Positions 17,766 through 26,723 of a DNA stretch of 64,000 nt are shown here, piece after piece. Positions within the stretch are counted from its first letter, which is position 1, and every line of letters begins with the position of its first letter. Both the position numbers and the translations under genes were made by a program. The notes beneath the pieces were generated by a model, which saw nothing but the letters and a program-made list of their open reading frames with translations, was not told the DNA's origin and ran no database searches. This DNA is from Mesoflavibacter zeaxanthinifaciens DSM 18436 (GTDB lineage Bacteria > Bacteroidota > Bacteroidia > Flavobacteriales > Flavobacteriaceae): the NCBI RefSeq assembly GCF_000422365.1, contig NZ_AULQ01000001.1, forward strand, positions 62,001-126,000. The letters are read 5' to 3'.

Positions 17766-17924
17766 ATAATTTGTTAGACTATATTTTATTTACCTGGTTT
17801 AATTGCTTGACAGAATTTAGATTTTTTTAACTAAAGATTAGTTGTTTTTAGTATGGACTAATCGATACAGCATTTTTTTTAATATTTTAAATGCTATTAG
17901 TCGTCTCCAAATTTAACAATGAAT

Positions 17925-17956
17925 AAAAAAAGGATAAACATTTGTTTATCCTTTTT
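17925..17956 (-). terminator. Terminator of the envelope ABC exporter operon
   Basis: A-run, stem AGGATAAAC (17931-17939) with GTTTATCCT (17944-17952), T-run. It lies 18 bases beyond the stop of the ABC exporter gene on the minus strand. Confidence 0.8.
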
Positions 17957-17973
17957 GTTTATTTAGAGTTTTG

Positions 17974-19824
17974 TTAGTCAAAACTTTGCATTTCTACTAA
18001 CCTTTTGTACATACCATTTTTAGCTAACAACTCTTGATGTGTTCCTTGTTCTACAATTTCGCCTCTTTGCATAACTACAATGTTATCTGCATTTTGTATT
18101 GTAGATAATCTATGTGCTATGACTATAGATGTTCTGTTTTTCATCATGTTTTCTAAAGCTTCTTGTACTAGCTTTTCGCTTTCTGTGTCTAGTGCAGAAG
18201 TAGCTTCGTCAAGAATCATAATAGGTGGGTTTTTAAGTACAGCTCTTGCAATACTTAAACGTTGTTTTTGTCCGCCAGAAAGCTTGTTACCAGCATCACC
18301 AACATTAGTTTCTATTCCTTCTGGTAGGTCGTTTACAAATTCCCAAGCATTTGCCACTTTTAATGCATCAATTACTTCTTCATCGGTTGCATCTGCTTTA
18401 CCTAATAATATGTTATTTTTTATAGAGTCATTAAATAATACAGAATCTTGTGTAACTAATCCAATTAGGTGTCTTAAAGCGTCTAATTTAACTTCTTTAA
18501 TATTGGTGTTATCGATTAAAATTTCTCCTTTATTTATATCATAAAAACGAGTAAGTAAATTTGCTATAGTACTTTTACCACTTCCAGATTGACCAACTAA
18601 CGCTACTGTTTTTCCTTTTTCTACTTTTAAATTAAAGTTTTTAAGAACAAGATCTTTATTGTTATAAGAAAAGTCAATATTATTAACTTCTATAGCATTA
18701 TTTAAATCATTTAAATCTACAGGATTTTTAGATTTGTAAAAATTATCTTCTTGGTCGATAAGTTCAAAAACTCGATCTGCTGCTGCTAATCCATTTTTTA
18801 CAGCGTAAGAGGCTTTAGATATTGCTTTTGCAGGAGTTAAAATATTATAAGCTAATCCCATGTAAGCTAAAAACTCTGATGCTAAAAGTACTGGTTGACC
18901 ATTAGGTAGTTTTTCTATTAAAACCATTCTACCTCCATACCAAAGTAGTGCGCCAATAGTTAAGATACCTAGAAACTCACTTAAAGGTGAAGCTAAATTG
19001 TTTTTGTTACCTATAGAAACCCTTAGCTTAAAAATTCTATTAATAGAATCGAAAAAAGTGGATTTAACCTTTGATTGAGCGTTGTAGCTTTGTATTACTT
19101 TAAGTCCACTTAAACTTTCTTCAACTAAAGAAATAAAAAATCCAGATTCCTTCTGAGCTCTTGTGGATTTTGATTTTAAACTTTTGCCTATTTTGGATAT
19201 AATAAATCCAGATATAGGAATAAAAATAAAAACAAATAGTGTTAGCTTAACACTTATTTTAAGCATTATAGCAATTGTAAATATGATGGTTAAAGGTTCT
19301 CTTACTATAAGTTCGAAAATGAGGAAAAATGAGTTTTGTAACTCTCCTATATCACCAAGCATTCTAGCCATTACGTCTCCTTTTCTTTTTTCTGAATAAT
19401 AAGAAATAGGTAATGATAGAATTTTATCAAACATTTTTATTCTTAAGTCTTTTAAAACTCCATTTTTAAAATATGTAAGGTTATATGCAGCTAAATAGTT
19501 AAATAAGTTTTTTAATAAAAAAGTAATAATAACTATAGATATAACTAGTAGTAATGCAAATTGAGGACCTTTTTGTTCTGTTAATTCAGAAATGTAATAG
19601 TACAGCAATTCCTTACCATAACTTGTAATTTCTAAAAACGAAGTATATACAGGTTTTTTGATGTTTGTTTTAGTCTCGTCAAATAAAACTTGCATCATTG
19701 GTATTAATGCTACAAATGATAACGAACTAAAGAGAGCAAAAAGAACATTAAATATTACGTTAGATACTATGTTTTTTTTATAAGCTTTTGCGTAGGGAAT
19801 TATTTTTTTTAGGCTTTTATCCAT
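17974..19824 (-). CDS. MsbA-like ABC exporter (fused permease and ATPase)
   Basis: 616 residues, the typical length of half-size ABC exporters. The six-helix membrane domain spans about residues 15-345. The ATPase has Walker A GQSGSGKST (411-419), signature LSGGQ (515-519), Walker B IMILDEA (535-541) and the D-loop SALD. It forms a homodimeric exporter in the inner membrane, most likely for a lipid or lipid-linked glycan, as in MsbA. The start codon directly abuts the stop of the phosphohexomutase gene, so the two are translationally linked; with the GT2 gene upstream this suggests envelope polysaccharide or lipid work. The substrate is not determined. Confidence 0.9.
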   Translation of the reverse strand: MDKSLKKIIPYAKAYKKNIVSNVIFNVLFALFSSLSFVALIPMMQVLFDETKTNIKKPVYTSFLEITSYGKELLYYYISELTEQKGPQFALLLVISIVIITFLLKNLFNYLAAYNLTYFKNGVLKDLRIKMFDKILSLPISYYSEKRKGDVMARMLGDIGELQNSFFLIFELIVREPLTIIFTIAIMLKISVKLTLFVFIFIPISGFIISKIGKSLKSKSTRAQKESGFFISLVEESLSGLKVIQSYNAQSKVKSTFFDSINRIFKLRVSIGNKNNLASPLSEFLGILTIGALLWYGGRMVLIEKLPNGQPVLLASEFLAYMGLAYNILTPAKAISKASYAVKNGLAAADRVFELIDQEDNFYKSKNPVDLNDLNNAIEVNNIDFSYNNKDLVLKNFNLKVEKGKTVALVGQSGSGKSTIANLLTRFYDINKGEILIDNTNIKEVKLDALRHLIGLVTQDSVLFNDSIKNNILLGKADATDEEVIDALKVANAWEFVNDLPEGIETNVGDAGNKLSGGQKQRLSIARAVLKNPPIMILDEATSALDTESEKLVQEALENMMKNRTSIVIAHRLSTIQNADNIVVMQRGEIVEQGTHQELLAKNGMYKRLVEMQSFD

Positions 19825-21555
19825 TTAATTAAGTTGCATATCATTTATGATAGCGTCTATTTTTGCTTCCAATTTTTGTTCCGTTATAGTGAAGTCTGAC
19901 ACATTGTCTAAAGTAGTATTTACACTAATGTAAAATTTAATTTTAGGCTCGGTACCACTTGGTCTTAATGCTATTTTACTACCATCTTCTGTGTAATAAA
20001 TTAGTACGTTAGATTTAGGAATTTCTATCGTTTCTGTAGTGTTGTTAGTTAGGTTTTTAGCTTCTGATAATTGATAGTCTTCAATACGTATAACTTTAGA
20101 CCCGTTAACTTCTGTTAAAGGATTTTCTCTAGCGTCAATCATCATTTGTTTAATTTGTTGCGCGCCTTCAATCCCTTTTTTGGTCATTGATATAAGTCGT
20201 TCTTTATAAAAACCGTGTTCTAGATACAGATTTATAAGTTCTTTGTAAAAACTACTGTTTTTTGCCTTGGCTTGTGCTGCAATTTCAATCGCTAGAAGGG
20301 AAGAGGTAACAGCATCTTTATCCCTTACAAAGTCGCCAACCATAAATCCAAAACTTTCTTCGCCACCACCAATAAAGTCTAAGTCGGGAAAGTCTTTAAT
20401 CATCTTAGCAATCCATTTAAAACCAGTTAGTCCGACTTTGCATTCTACATTATAAGCTTGTCCTAAAACAGACATCATTGGTGTAGATACAATTGTACTA
20501 CCAATAAATTGGTTGTTGTTAATTTTGTTATTGTTTTTCCATTGTTTTAAAAGAAAATCTGTCATTAAGACCATGGTTTGATTTCCGTTTAAAAGCGTCA
20601 TTTTATTATCAAGATCTCTTACTGCAATACCTAATCTATCACTATCAGGATCTGTCCCAATAACAATGTCTGCATTAACTTTTTCTGCTAATTCTAAAGC
20701 CATTTTTAAAGCTTCAGGCTCTTCTGGGTTAGGCGAAACTACCGTAGGAAAGTCTCCGTTTGGTTCACGTTGTTCTTCTACAATATGTACATTTTTATAA
20801 CCAGCACGTTTTAACGTTTCTGGAATGGTTGTTATTGATGTACCGTGTAAAGATGTAAATACAATATTTAAATTATCTTTTGCGTCTTGACTTGTGTTAA
20901 AACTTCCGTTTTTAACAGATGCGTTTATAAAAACATCATCTACATCTTGACCTATGTATTGAATATTTTTTTCTTTTGCTTCAAAGTTAATTTCTGAATA
21001 TTCAAGGTTATTTATTTCTTGAATAATTTCGGCATCTTGTGGCGGAACTAATTGTCCACCATCTTGCCAGTATACTTTGTAACCGTTATATTCTGGCGGG
21101 TTGTGTGATGCGGTAAGTACAATTCCGCAATGACAATTTAGATGTTTTAAAGTGAAAGAAAGCTCTGGTGTAGGACGCAGGTCTTCAAATAAAAATACTT
21201 TAATATTATTTGCCGAAAACACATCTGCAACTACTTTTGCTAGTGTTTTACTATTATGTCTACAATCAAAAGCAATAGCTACTTTTAAGTCTTGATTAGG
21301 AAAACTTTTATGTAAATAATTGCTTAAGCCTTGTGTATTTTTTCCGAGTGTATATTTGTTGATACGATTTGTACCAATACCCATAACGCCACGCATACCA
21401 CCTGTACCAAATTCTAAATTTTTATAAAAACTTTCCTTTAATTCTTCTGGTTTTAAAGCGATTAAATCTTTTATGTAATCTTGTGTTTTTTTATCGAAAG
21501 TTGGCGTTAACCAAGTGTTGACACGTTCTAAAAGTTCTGGGTCAATATATCTCAT
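19825..21555 (-). CDS. Phosphohexomutase (phosphoglucomutase/phosphomannomutase)
   Basis: 576 residues of the alpha-D-phosphohexomutase superfamily. It shows the phosphoserine loop [14 protein letters not shown] (Ser150), the metal site TDPDSDR (301-307), the sugar-recognition loop GGEESFGF and the phosphate loop [12 protein letters not shown]. It interconverts hexose 1- and 6-phosphates. The length fits the long PGM2-like group that acts on glucose 1-phosphate or glucose 1,6-bisphosphate, but the substrate cannot be settled here. It lies between the GT2 gene and the ABC exporter in one minus-strand operon. Confidence 0.92.
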   Translation of the reverse strand: MRYIDPELLERVNTWLTPTFDKKTQDYIKDLIALKPEELKESFYKNLEFGTGGMRGVMGIGTNRINKYTLGKNTQGLSNYLHKSFPNQDLKVAIAFDCRHNSKTLAKVVADVFSANNIKVFLFEDLRPTPELSFTLKHLNCHCGIVLTASHNPPEYNGYKVYWQDGGQLVPPQDAEIIQEINNLEYSEINFEAKEKNIQYIGQDVDDVFINASVKNGSFNTSQDAKDNLNIVFTSLHGTSITTIPETLKRAGYKNVHIVEEQREPNGDFPTVVSPNPEEPEALKMALELAEKVNADIVIGTDPDSDRLGIAVRDLDNKMTLLNGNQTMVLMTDFLLKQWKNNNKINNNQFIGSTIVSTPMMSVLGQAYNVECKVGLTGFKWIAKMIKDFPDLDFIGGGEESFGFMVGDFVRDKDAVTSSLLAIEIAAQAKAKNSSFYKELINLYLEHGFYKERLISMTKKGIEGAQQIKQMMIDARENPLTEVNGSKVIRIEDYQLSEAKNLTNNTTETIEIPKSNVLIYYTEDGSKIALRPSGTEPKIKFYISVNTTLDNVSDFTITEQKLEAKIDAIINDMQLN

Positions 21556-21606
21556 AACGTAAATAAATTATATACAAAAGTAAGCATTTACAAAATGCTA
21601 AAGTTT

Positions 21607-22560
21607 TTACTCTTTTAAATTTAAAGATTCTTTAATTAAATAGCGTTTTTTGTTTGCGTTTTGACGTAAAATAATTTCTCCTAAAAAACCAGCTATAAAA
21701 AATTGAGATCCTAAAATCATTGTTGTAAGTGAAATGTAAAATTGAGGTCGTTGTGTAATTAATCTTCCTGTTGGATTAAAAAATAGCTTATCAATACCTA
21801 AATATACAGCAAAACCAAAACCAACAATAAACATAATAACACCTAAAGCACCAAATAAGTGCATAGGTCTTTTTCCAAATCTAGATATAAACCAAATGGT
21901 TATTAAGTCTAAAAAACCGTTAATAAAACGATCCATACCAAATTTTGTTTCGCCATATTTTCTGGCTTGATGTTGTACGACTTTTTCACCAATTTTGGTA
22001 AAGCCAGCATTTTTAGCAAGTACAGGTATGTAACGGTGCATCTCGCCATTAACGTCTATATTTTTTACTACGTTTTTATTGTAGGCTTTTAGTCCGCAAT
22101 TAAAGTCATTTAATTTAACACCAGATGTTTTTCTTGCAGCCCAATTAAAAAGCTTAGAAGGTAGGTTTTTGGTAAATTTATTATCAAAACGTTTCTTTTT
22201 CCAACCAGAAACAAGGTCAAATTTTTGTTTAGTAATTAAGTTATAAAGTTCTGGTATTTCTTCTGGATTGTCTTGTAAATCTGCATCCATAGTGATTATT
22301 ACATCACCTTTAGCTTGGGCAAAGCCTGCATGCAATGCTTGAGATTTACCAAAGTTTTTTAAAAATCTAATTCCTTTTACATTTTTATCTTGCTCTTTTA
22401 AAGTGCAAATGGTTTGCCAGGATTGGTCTGTGCTACCATCGTCTATAAAAAGAATTTCATAAGAAAAACCATTGGATTTCATGACTGATGAAATCCAATG
22501 GTGTAACTCTGTTAAAGATTCTTGTTCGTTAAGTAGTGGTATGACTACTGATATATCCAT
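21607..22560 (-). CDS. GT2 glycosyltransferase with two C-terminal membrane helices
   Basis: 317 residues. The GT-A fold starts MDISVVIPLLNEQESL, with the nucleotide-binding DDGSTD (40-45) and the metal-binding region MDADLQDNPEE (91-101). Two transmembrane helices follow at about 235-257 and 273-297. This is the dolichol-phosphate-mannose synthase / ArnC / GtrB layout, transferring a sugar from a nucleotide donor to a polyprenyl phosphate at the inner membrane. The operon position next to a phosphohexomutase and an ABC exporter supports a glycolipid or polysaccharide role. Confidence 0.9.
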   Translation of the reverse strand: MDISVVIPLLNEQESLTELHHWISSVMKSNGFSYEILFIDDGSTDQSWQTICTLKEQDKNVKGIRFLKNFGKSQALHAGFAQAKGDVIITMDADLQDNPEEIPELYNLITKQKFDLVSGWKKKRFDNKFTKNLPSKLFNWAARKTSGVKLNDFNCGLKAYNKNVVKNIDVNGEMHRYIPVLAKNAGFTKIGEKVVQHQARKYGETKFGMDRFINGFLDLITIWFISRFGKRPMHLFGALGVIMFIVGFGFAVYLGIDKLFFNPTGRLITQRPQFYISLTTMILGSQFFIAGFLGEIILRQNANKKRYLIKESLNLKE

Positions 22561-22595
22561 AATTCAACTTGAAAATTATTTCAAATATAGAATTA

Positions 22596-23126
22596 TTATG
22601 CGTTATCATCAGATTTTTTCATGATTAATGCAGCTATTAAACCAATTATACTAAATATAATAATTTGGATAACTAAAGACTGTAATACGCTACCAATACT
22701 AAATTGGTTTGGTTGCTCGCGCATTTTTTCAACGGTTTCAACAATTGATTCTTCTGGTGCATTCCAGTTTCTCATCATTTCTGCTGTTCCTTCAATTGTT
22801 TTTTCCTTTAAAGTTATAGCAGCATCAGGATCAATAACATTGAAAAGAACTATTGCTACCACACTAGCTACAATTAATCCAATTAATACCGTTATGAAGT
22901 AAGATGTAAAAGCTTCTTTAAATGATATAAAACCATTTTGAGACTTTTTAGATTTTACTATAGATATAATACCAAAAATAATAATAGCTAAAAGCATTGC
23001 TATTCCTACAAATGGATTTGTTAGTAATTCAAGATTAACAGCATACGATACAACGTATACAACAGCGATAAAAAGCCCTAAATATAATCCATAATTAGAT
23101 GCAATAGATTTAATAGTTTTTTCCAT
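22596..23126 (-). CDS. DUF4199 family membrane protein
   Basis: 176 residues with four predicted membrane helices (about 12-32, 36-56, 76-98 and 145-168) and a helical loop containing RNWNAPEESIVETVEKMREQ. This matches the DUF4199 family, which is common in Bacteroidetes and very often lies directly upstream of a DPM1-like GT2 gene, as here (35-base gap). Function unknown; an accessory role for the neighbouring glycosyltransferase is only an inference. Confidence 0.82.
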   Translation of the reverse strand: MEKTIKSIASNYGLYLGLFIAVVYVVSYAVNLELLTNPFVGIAMLLAIIIFGIISIVKSKKSQNGFISFKEAFTSYFITVLIGLIVASVVAIVLFNVIDPDAAITLKEKTIEGTAEMMRNWNAPEESIVETVEKMREQPNQFSIGSVLQSLVIQIIIFSIIGLIAALIMKKSDDNA

Positions 23127-23218
23127 AATATTTTGATTTAAGTTAGTATTTGTAAGTTAGTATAATTTTACAACAAATTGTTACATAAAAAATGAAATAA
23201 AAAATTTTAATAAATTTG

Positions 23219-23248
23219 TTGTTGATTTGTAAAAAATGCTTAAATTTG
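23219..23248 (+). promoter_or_regulatory. Promoter of rpmE2
   Basis: TTG at 23219-23221, a 19-base spacer, then TAAATTTG at 23241-23248: a good Bacteroidetes sigma-A promoter (TTG / TAnnTTTG). It lies 38 bases before the L31 start. Confidence 0.75.
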
Positions 23249-23285
23249 CACCTCGAATTTAGTAAAGACACAAAAGCATTAAGCG

Positions 23286-23537
23286 ATGAAAAAAGGTATA
23301 CATCCAGAAAATTATAGATTAGTAGCATTTAAAGACATGTCTAATGAAGATGTTTTTATAACAAAATCTACTGCAAATACTAATGAAACTTTAGAAGTTG
23401 ATGGTGTTGAGTATCCATTAATTAAAATGGAAATTTCTAGAACATCTCACCCTTTTTACACTGGTAAGACTAAATTAATTGATACAGCTGGACGTATCGA
23501 TAAATTCAAAAACAAATACGCTAAATTTAAAAAATAA
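23286..23537 (+). CDS. rpmE2: 50S ribosomal protein L31 type B
   Basis: 83 residues starting [19 protein letters not shown], with the type B extension and the [13 protein letters not shown] segment. It has no Cys residues, so it is the zinc-independent (C-minus) form. Structural protein of the large ribosomal subunit at the subunit interface. It is a monocistronic gene with a consensus promoter and its own hairpin terminator. Confidence 0.96.
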   Translation: MKKGIHPENYRLVAFKDMSNEDVFITKSTANTNETLEVDGVEYPLIKMEISRTSHPFYTGKTKLIDTAGRIDKFKNKYAKFKK

Positions 23538-23558
23538 GTTTAGACGCAATCATATACT

Positions 23559-23592
23559 AAAAGCCTTTCAATATTTTTTGAAAGGCTTTTTT
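23559..23592 (+). terminator. Terminator of rpmE2
   Basis: Stem AAAAGCCTTTCA/TGAAAGGCTTTT around ATATTTTT, followed by T, 21 bases after the L31 stop. Confidence 0.85.
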
Positions 23593-23639
23593 GTTACCGC
23601 TAATTAATCTATTTTTATATTTTAATCTAAATAGTTACA

Positions 23640-24815
23640 ATGAATTATATTCTATTTGACGGACCAGTAAGAAACCAATTACTACCATTTACATATACAA
23701 GACCAGTTGCAGATATACGCGTAGGTATTTTGACCATTAGAGAAAAATGGGAACAGTATCTTAAAACAACCACAACAACGGTAACCGAAGATTATTTGTC
23801 GGACAAATATCCCATGGTAGAAATGGAAGAAAATATTATGCTTAATGCGTCATATTTACCAAACCCAGAATTAATAGAATTAATAATTGGTCTTGAAAAA
23901 AATCAAGCAATTTTTAAAGATGAAGACGTTATTGCTTTTTTTACTACAGAAGCCGAAGAGGATATTGATTTTGATAAGTTTGAAGCGATAGAATTTGATA
24001 ACGATATACTAAAAATAGAGCATACTTGGGATATTTTTTCTAAAAACGGAGAAGCAATACAACAAGATTTTGATTTATTGACTACTGACCGTACATCGCA
24101 ACCAATACCATCAAGTAATAACGTAATTGCACCAGAAAATATATTTATAGAAGAAGGCGCTAAGCTAGAATTTACAACACTAAACGCTAGTTCTGGACCA
24201 ATTTATATTGGTAAAAATGCCGAAATTATGGAAGGCTCTATCATTAGAGGTCCGTTAGCATTGTGTGATAATGCTACTATTAAATTAGGAGCTAAAATTT
24301 ACGGTCCGACTACTATTGGTCCATTTTCTAAAGTTGGAGGAGAAGTTAATAACAGTGTACTATTTGGATATTCTAATAAAGGACATGATGGGTTTTTAGG
24401 TAACTCTGTTTTAGGCGAATGGTGTAATCTTGGTGCAGATAGTAATAATTCTAATTTAAAAAATAATTACGCAGAAGTAAGACTTTGGGATTATGATACC
24501 GAACGTTTTGCTAGAACTGGACTTCAGTTTTGTGGTTTAATGATGGGTGATCATAGTAAATGTGGCATAAATACAATGTTTAACACAGGAACAGTTGTAG
24601 GTGTTAATGCTAATATTTTTGGAAGTGGCTTCCCAAGAAATTTTGTGCCAAGCTATAGTTGGGGCGGAGCATCTGGGTTTTCTACATATTTAACTAAGAA
24701 AGCTTTTGAAGTAGCAGAAGTAGCAATGTCTAGAAGAAATATAGAGTTTACATTACAAGATAAAGCTATTTTAGAACATGTTTTTGAAATTACAAAAAAA
24801 TATAGAAAAGACTAA
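23640..24815 (+). CDS. GlmU-like putative sugar nucleotidyltransferase
   Basis: 391 residues starting MNYILFDGPVRNQLLPFTYT, the signature of a Bacteroidetes family annotated as GlmU-like. The N-terminal half resembles a nucleotidyltransferase fold and the second half (about 185-340) is a left-handed beta-helix acyltransferase-like region with repeats such as IYIGKNAEIMEGSIIRGP and IYGPTTIGPFSKVGGEVNN. A role in activating or acetylating amino-sugar phosphates for cell-envelope precursors is inferred from similarity. It lacks the classic GxGTRM nucleotide-binding motif of true GlmU at its N terminus, so the activity is uncertain. Confidence 0.85.
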   Translation: MNYILFDGPVRNQLLPFTYTRPVADIRVGILTIREKWEQYLKTTTTTVTEDYLSDKYPMVEMEENIMLNASYLPNPELIELIIGLEKNQAIFKDEDVIAFFTTEAEEDIDFDKFEAIEFDNDILKIEHTWDIFSKNGEAIQQDFDLLTTDRTSQPIPSSNNVIAPENIFIEEGAKLEFTTLNASSGPIYIGKNAEIMEGSIIRGPLALCDNATIKLGAKIYGPTTIGPFSKVGGEVNNSVLFGYSNKGHDGFLGNSVLGEWCNLGADSNNSNLKNNYAEVRLWDYDTERFARTGLQFCGLMMGDHSKCGINTMFNTGTVVGVNANIFGSGFPRNFVPSYSWGGASGFSTYLTKKAFEVAEVAMSRRNIEFTLQDKAILEHVFEITKKYRKD

Positions 24816-24887
24816 GATTATCTAAAAATTTTGCATTTAATAAAAAAGTATTTTAATATTGGATATACTTAAAACTGCCCCAAGTTT

Positions 24888-25583
24888 ATGAAACTAATAT
24901 TTAAGGATGTAAAGCTATTCACTTTGCTATACTTTTTGGTGTTTATAATTGATACTTTTATTAAAAATTCTCAGTTTCGTTTCCCTTTTAGATATATTTC
25001 TAAGACACTTTTAATCTTAATTTTACTATTATTTTATATAGTTAATCAAAAAGAAAAAAGTGTATTTAATTACAGATTAGTAATATTAGCTTTATTTAGT
25101 TTTATTATTGGAGATTTAGTTTTAGTAGGAGAAAATACTACAAAATCTTTTGCTATTGGAGGTGTTTTTTTTGGGATAGCAAAAGCATTTTATATTGTTA
25201 GATTTAGAAATAAAAAAGACTTTTATATAAAAAATCTACTCCCTTTTTTACTGTTTTGCTTTATTTACATGAGCTTGATGATGAATTTTATTTACAGTAA
25301 ATTAGGCTTATATTTTATACCTACTTTAATATACTTATTTGTGGTACTATTGCTAGGTCAAATAGCTTATTTAAGAAAAAATGAAGTGAATAATTTAAGC
25401 TATTATTTGGTCTTAATAGGTGTTTTATTTTCTATGGCATCCGATAGTATTGCTTTTTTAAAATCTTTTTATGATTCAAGCTTTTTTTATCATAAGTATA
25501 CAATCATGCTCTTCTATAGTTTATCACAATATCTAATTGTTTTAGGCATACTAAAAGAAAATAACACTCTAGTAACTAGTTGA
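24888..25583 (+). CDS. YhhN-like multi-pass membrane protein (paralogue 1)
   Basis: 231 residues, almost entirely hydrophobic, about eight membrane helices. The IIGDLVLV, GGVFFGIAKAFYIVRF and FSMASDSIAF segments fit the YhhN family, which includes mammalian lysoplasmalogenase TMEM86. The next gene is a diverged paralogue with matching motifs at the same positions. Enzymatic activity in bacteria is mostly untested, so lysoplasmalogen hydrolysis is only a possibility. Confidence 0.7.
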   Translation: MKLIFKDVKLFTLLYFLVFIIDTFIKNSQFRFPFRYISKTLLILILLLFYIVNQKEKSVFNYRLVILALFSFIIGDLVLVGENTTKSFAIGGVFFGIAKAFYIVRFRNKKDFYIKNLLPFLLFCFIYMSLMMNFIYSKLGLYFIPTLIYLFVVLLLGQIAYLRKNEVNNLSYYLVLIGVLFSMASDSIAFLKSFYDSSFFYHKYTIMLFYSLSQYLIVLGILKENNTLVTS

Positions 25584-25661
25584 TTATTGTTTGTTTTAGT
25601 TTTAAATTATTGTAATAGCCGTATAATTATTCTATATTGCAAACGCTATTTGTAATAATTT

Positions 25662-26351
25662 ATGACAGCTTTTGTAAATATTAAATATTTTACTTTCGTT
25701 TATTTCTTTATATTATTCTTAGATATAATTTTTAAAAATATATCTGATTTTTTTTATGTAAGAATCTTCACAAAATTATCTTTAGTTACACTACTTATTG
25801 TTTTTTTCTTTCAATATAATAAACCAATTAAGCTATTGAAAGATAAAATTTTTTTAGCAGGTTTGTTTGCTTTTCTTTTGGGAGATTTTTTTCTAATTTT
25901 CTATGAATATGAGACAATATACCTTACGGGTTTATTCTGTTTTATGTTAGGTAAAATAGCTTACACAGTAAGGTTTTCTAATCAAAAAGATTTTAAAATT
26001 AAAAGGTTATTTCCTTTTCTAACTATCCTTTTTATATACATTGTCTTTGTTGCTTCTTTAATTTTTGACAATTTAGGAGACTTCTTTATACCTGTTTTAC
26101 TTTACTTTTTTGTATCTATGTTAATCTTCTTATTTGCTTATCTAAGGTATGATGTGGTAAATAGTTTAAGTTTTTATTTAGTTTTTGCAGGTGTTGTATG
26201 TAGTGTGTTTTCAGATTCTATATCGGTATTACAATCGTTTTACAATCAAAACTTTGGTCTTAATCAGTATTCTGTAATGTTATTTTACGGATTATTTCAA
26301 TATCTTGTAGTGCTTGGTATAACAAAAGAGACGGTTTTAATTAATGAATAA
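25662..26351 (+). CDS. YhhN-like multi-pass membrane protein (paralogue 2)
   Basis: 229 residues with the same layout as the preceding gene: LLGDFFLIF, CFMLGKIAYTVRF, VCSVFSDSISVLQSFYNQNF and a shared C-terminal MLFYGLFQYLVVLGI, against MLFYSLSQYLIVLGI in the first copy. The two are clearly a tandem duplication that has since diverged. Function as for paralogue 1, uncertain. Confidence 0.7.
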   Translation: MTAFVNIKYFTFVYFFILFLDIIFKNISDFFYVRIFTKLSLVTLLIVFFFQYNKPIKLLKDKIFLAGLFAFLLGDFFLIFYEYETIYLTGLFCFMLGKIAYTVRFSNQKDFKIKRLFPFLTILFIYIVFVASLIFDNLGDFFIPVLLYFFVSMLIFLFAYLRYDVVNSLSFYLVFAGVVCSVFSDSISVLQSFYNQNFGLNQYSVMLFYGLFQYLVVLGITKETVLINE

Positions 26352-26360
26352 AGTAAACTA

Positions 26361-26723
26361 ATGTTAACGATAATTTTAATTATATTTATAGGAAAACATT
26401 TTATCAAATTAGCTGAAGCTTATAATAAAAACAAGTGGTTGTATGCTGTTTTAGGAGTAATAAGCTATTATGCAGGATCAATAATAGGTGGTGTTATTAT
26501 TGGTGTTTTAAGCGAAATTTTTGGTTGGTATATAGATTGGGAAAATACTTTGTTAATGACCTTGATCGCGACACCATTTGGTCTTGGTACCGTAGCGTTG
26601 TTTCATTACTTATTAAAGAAAAACTTCGAGCAAAATAAACCAGAACCAATTCAAAGTATAGAAGATATTGGCAAATCAATAGAGGAAGAAAAAGAAGAAG
26701 AAAAGCCTAAATTCAGAATTTAA
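26361..26723 (+). CDS. Hypothetical membrane protein
   Basis: 120 residues. Two or three membrane helices (1-12 short; about 27-53 with GVISYYAGSIIGGVIIGVL; about 61-86) and a charged C-terminal tail rich in Glu and Lys (SIEEEKEEEKPKFRI). I do not recognise a family. It follows the YhhN paralogue by 9 bases and is probably co-transcribed. Its TAA stop overlaps the TAA stop of the convergent lipoprotein gene in the sequence TTAA at 26720-26723, with no terminator between. Confidence 0.65.
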   Translation: MLTIILIIFIGKHFIKLAEAYNKNKWLYAVLGVISYYAGSIIGGVIIGVLSEIFGWYIDWENTLLMTLIATPFGLGTVALFHYLLKKNFEQNKPEPIQSIEDIGKSIEEEKEEEKPKFRI

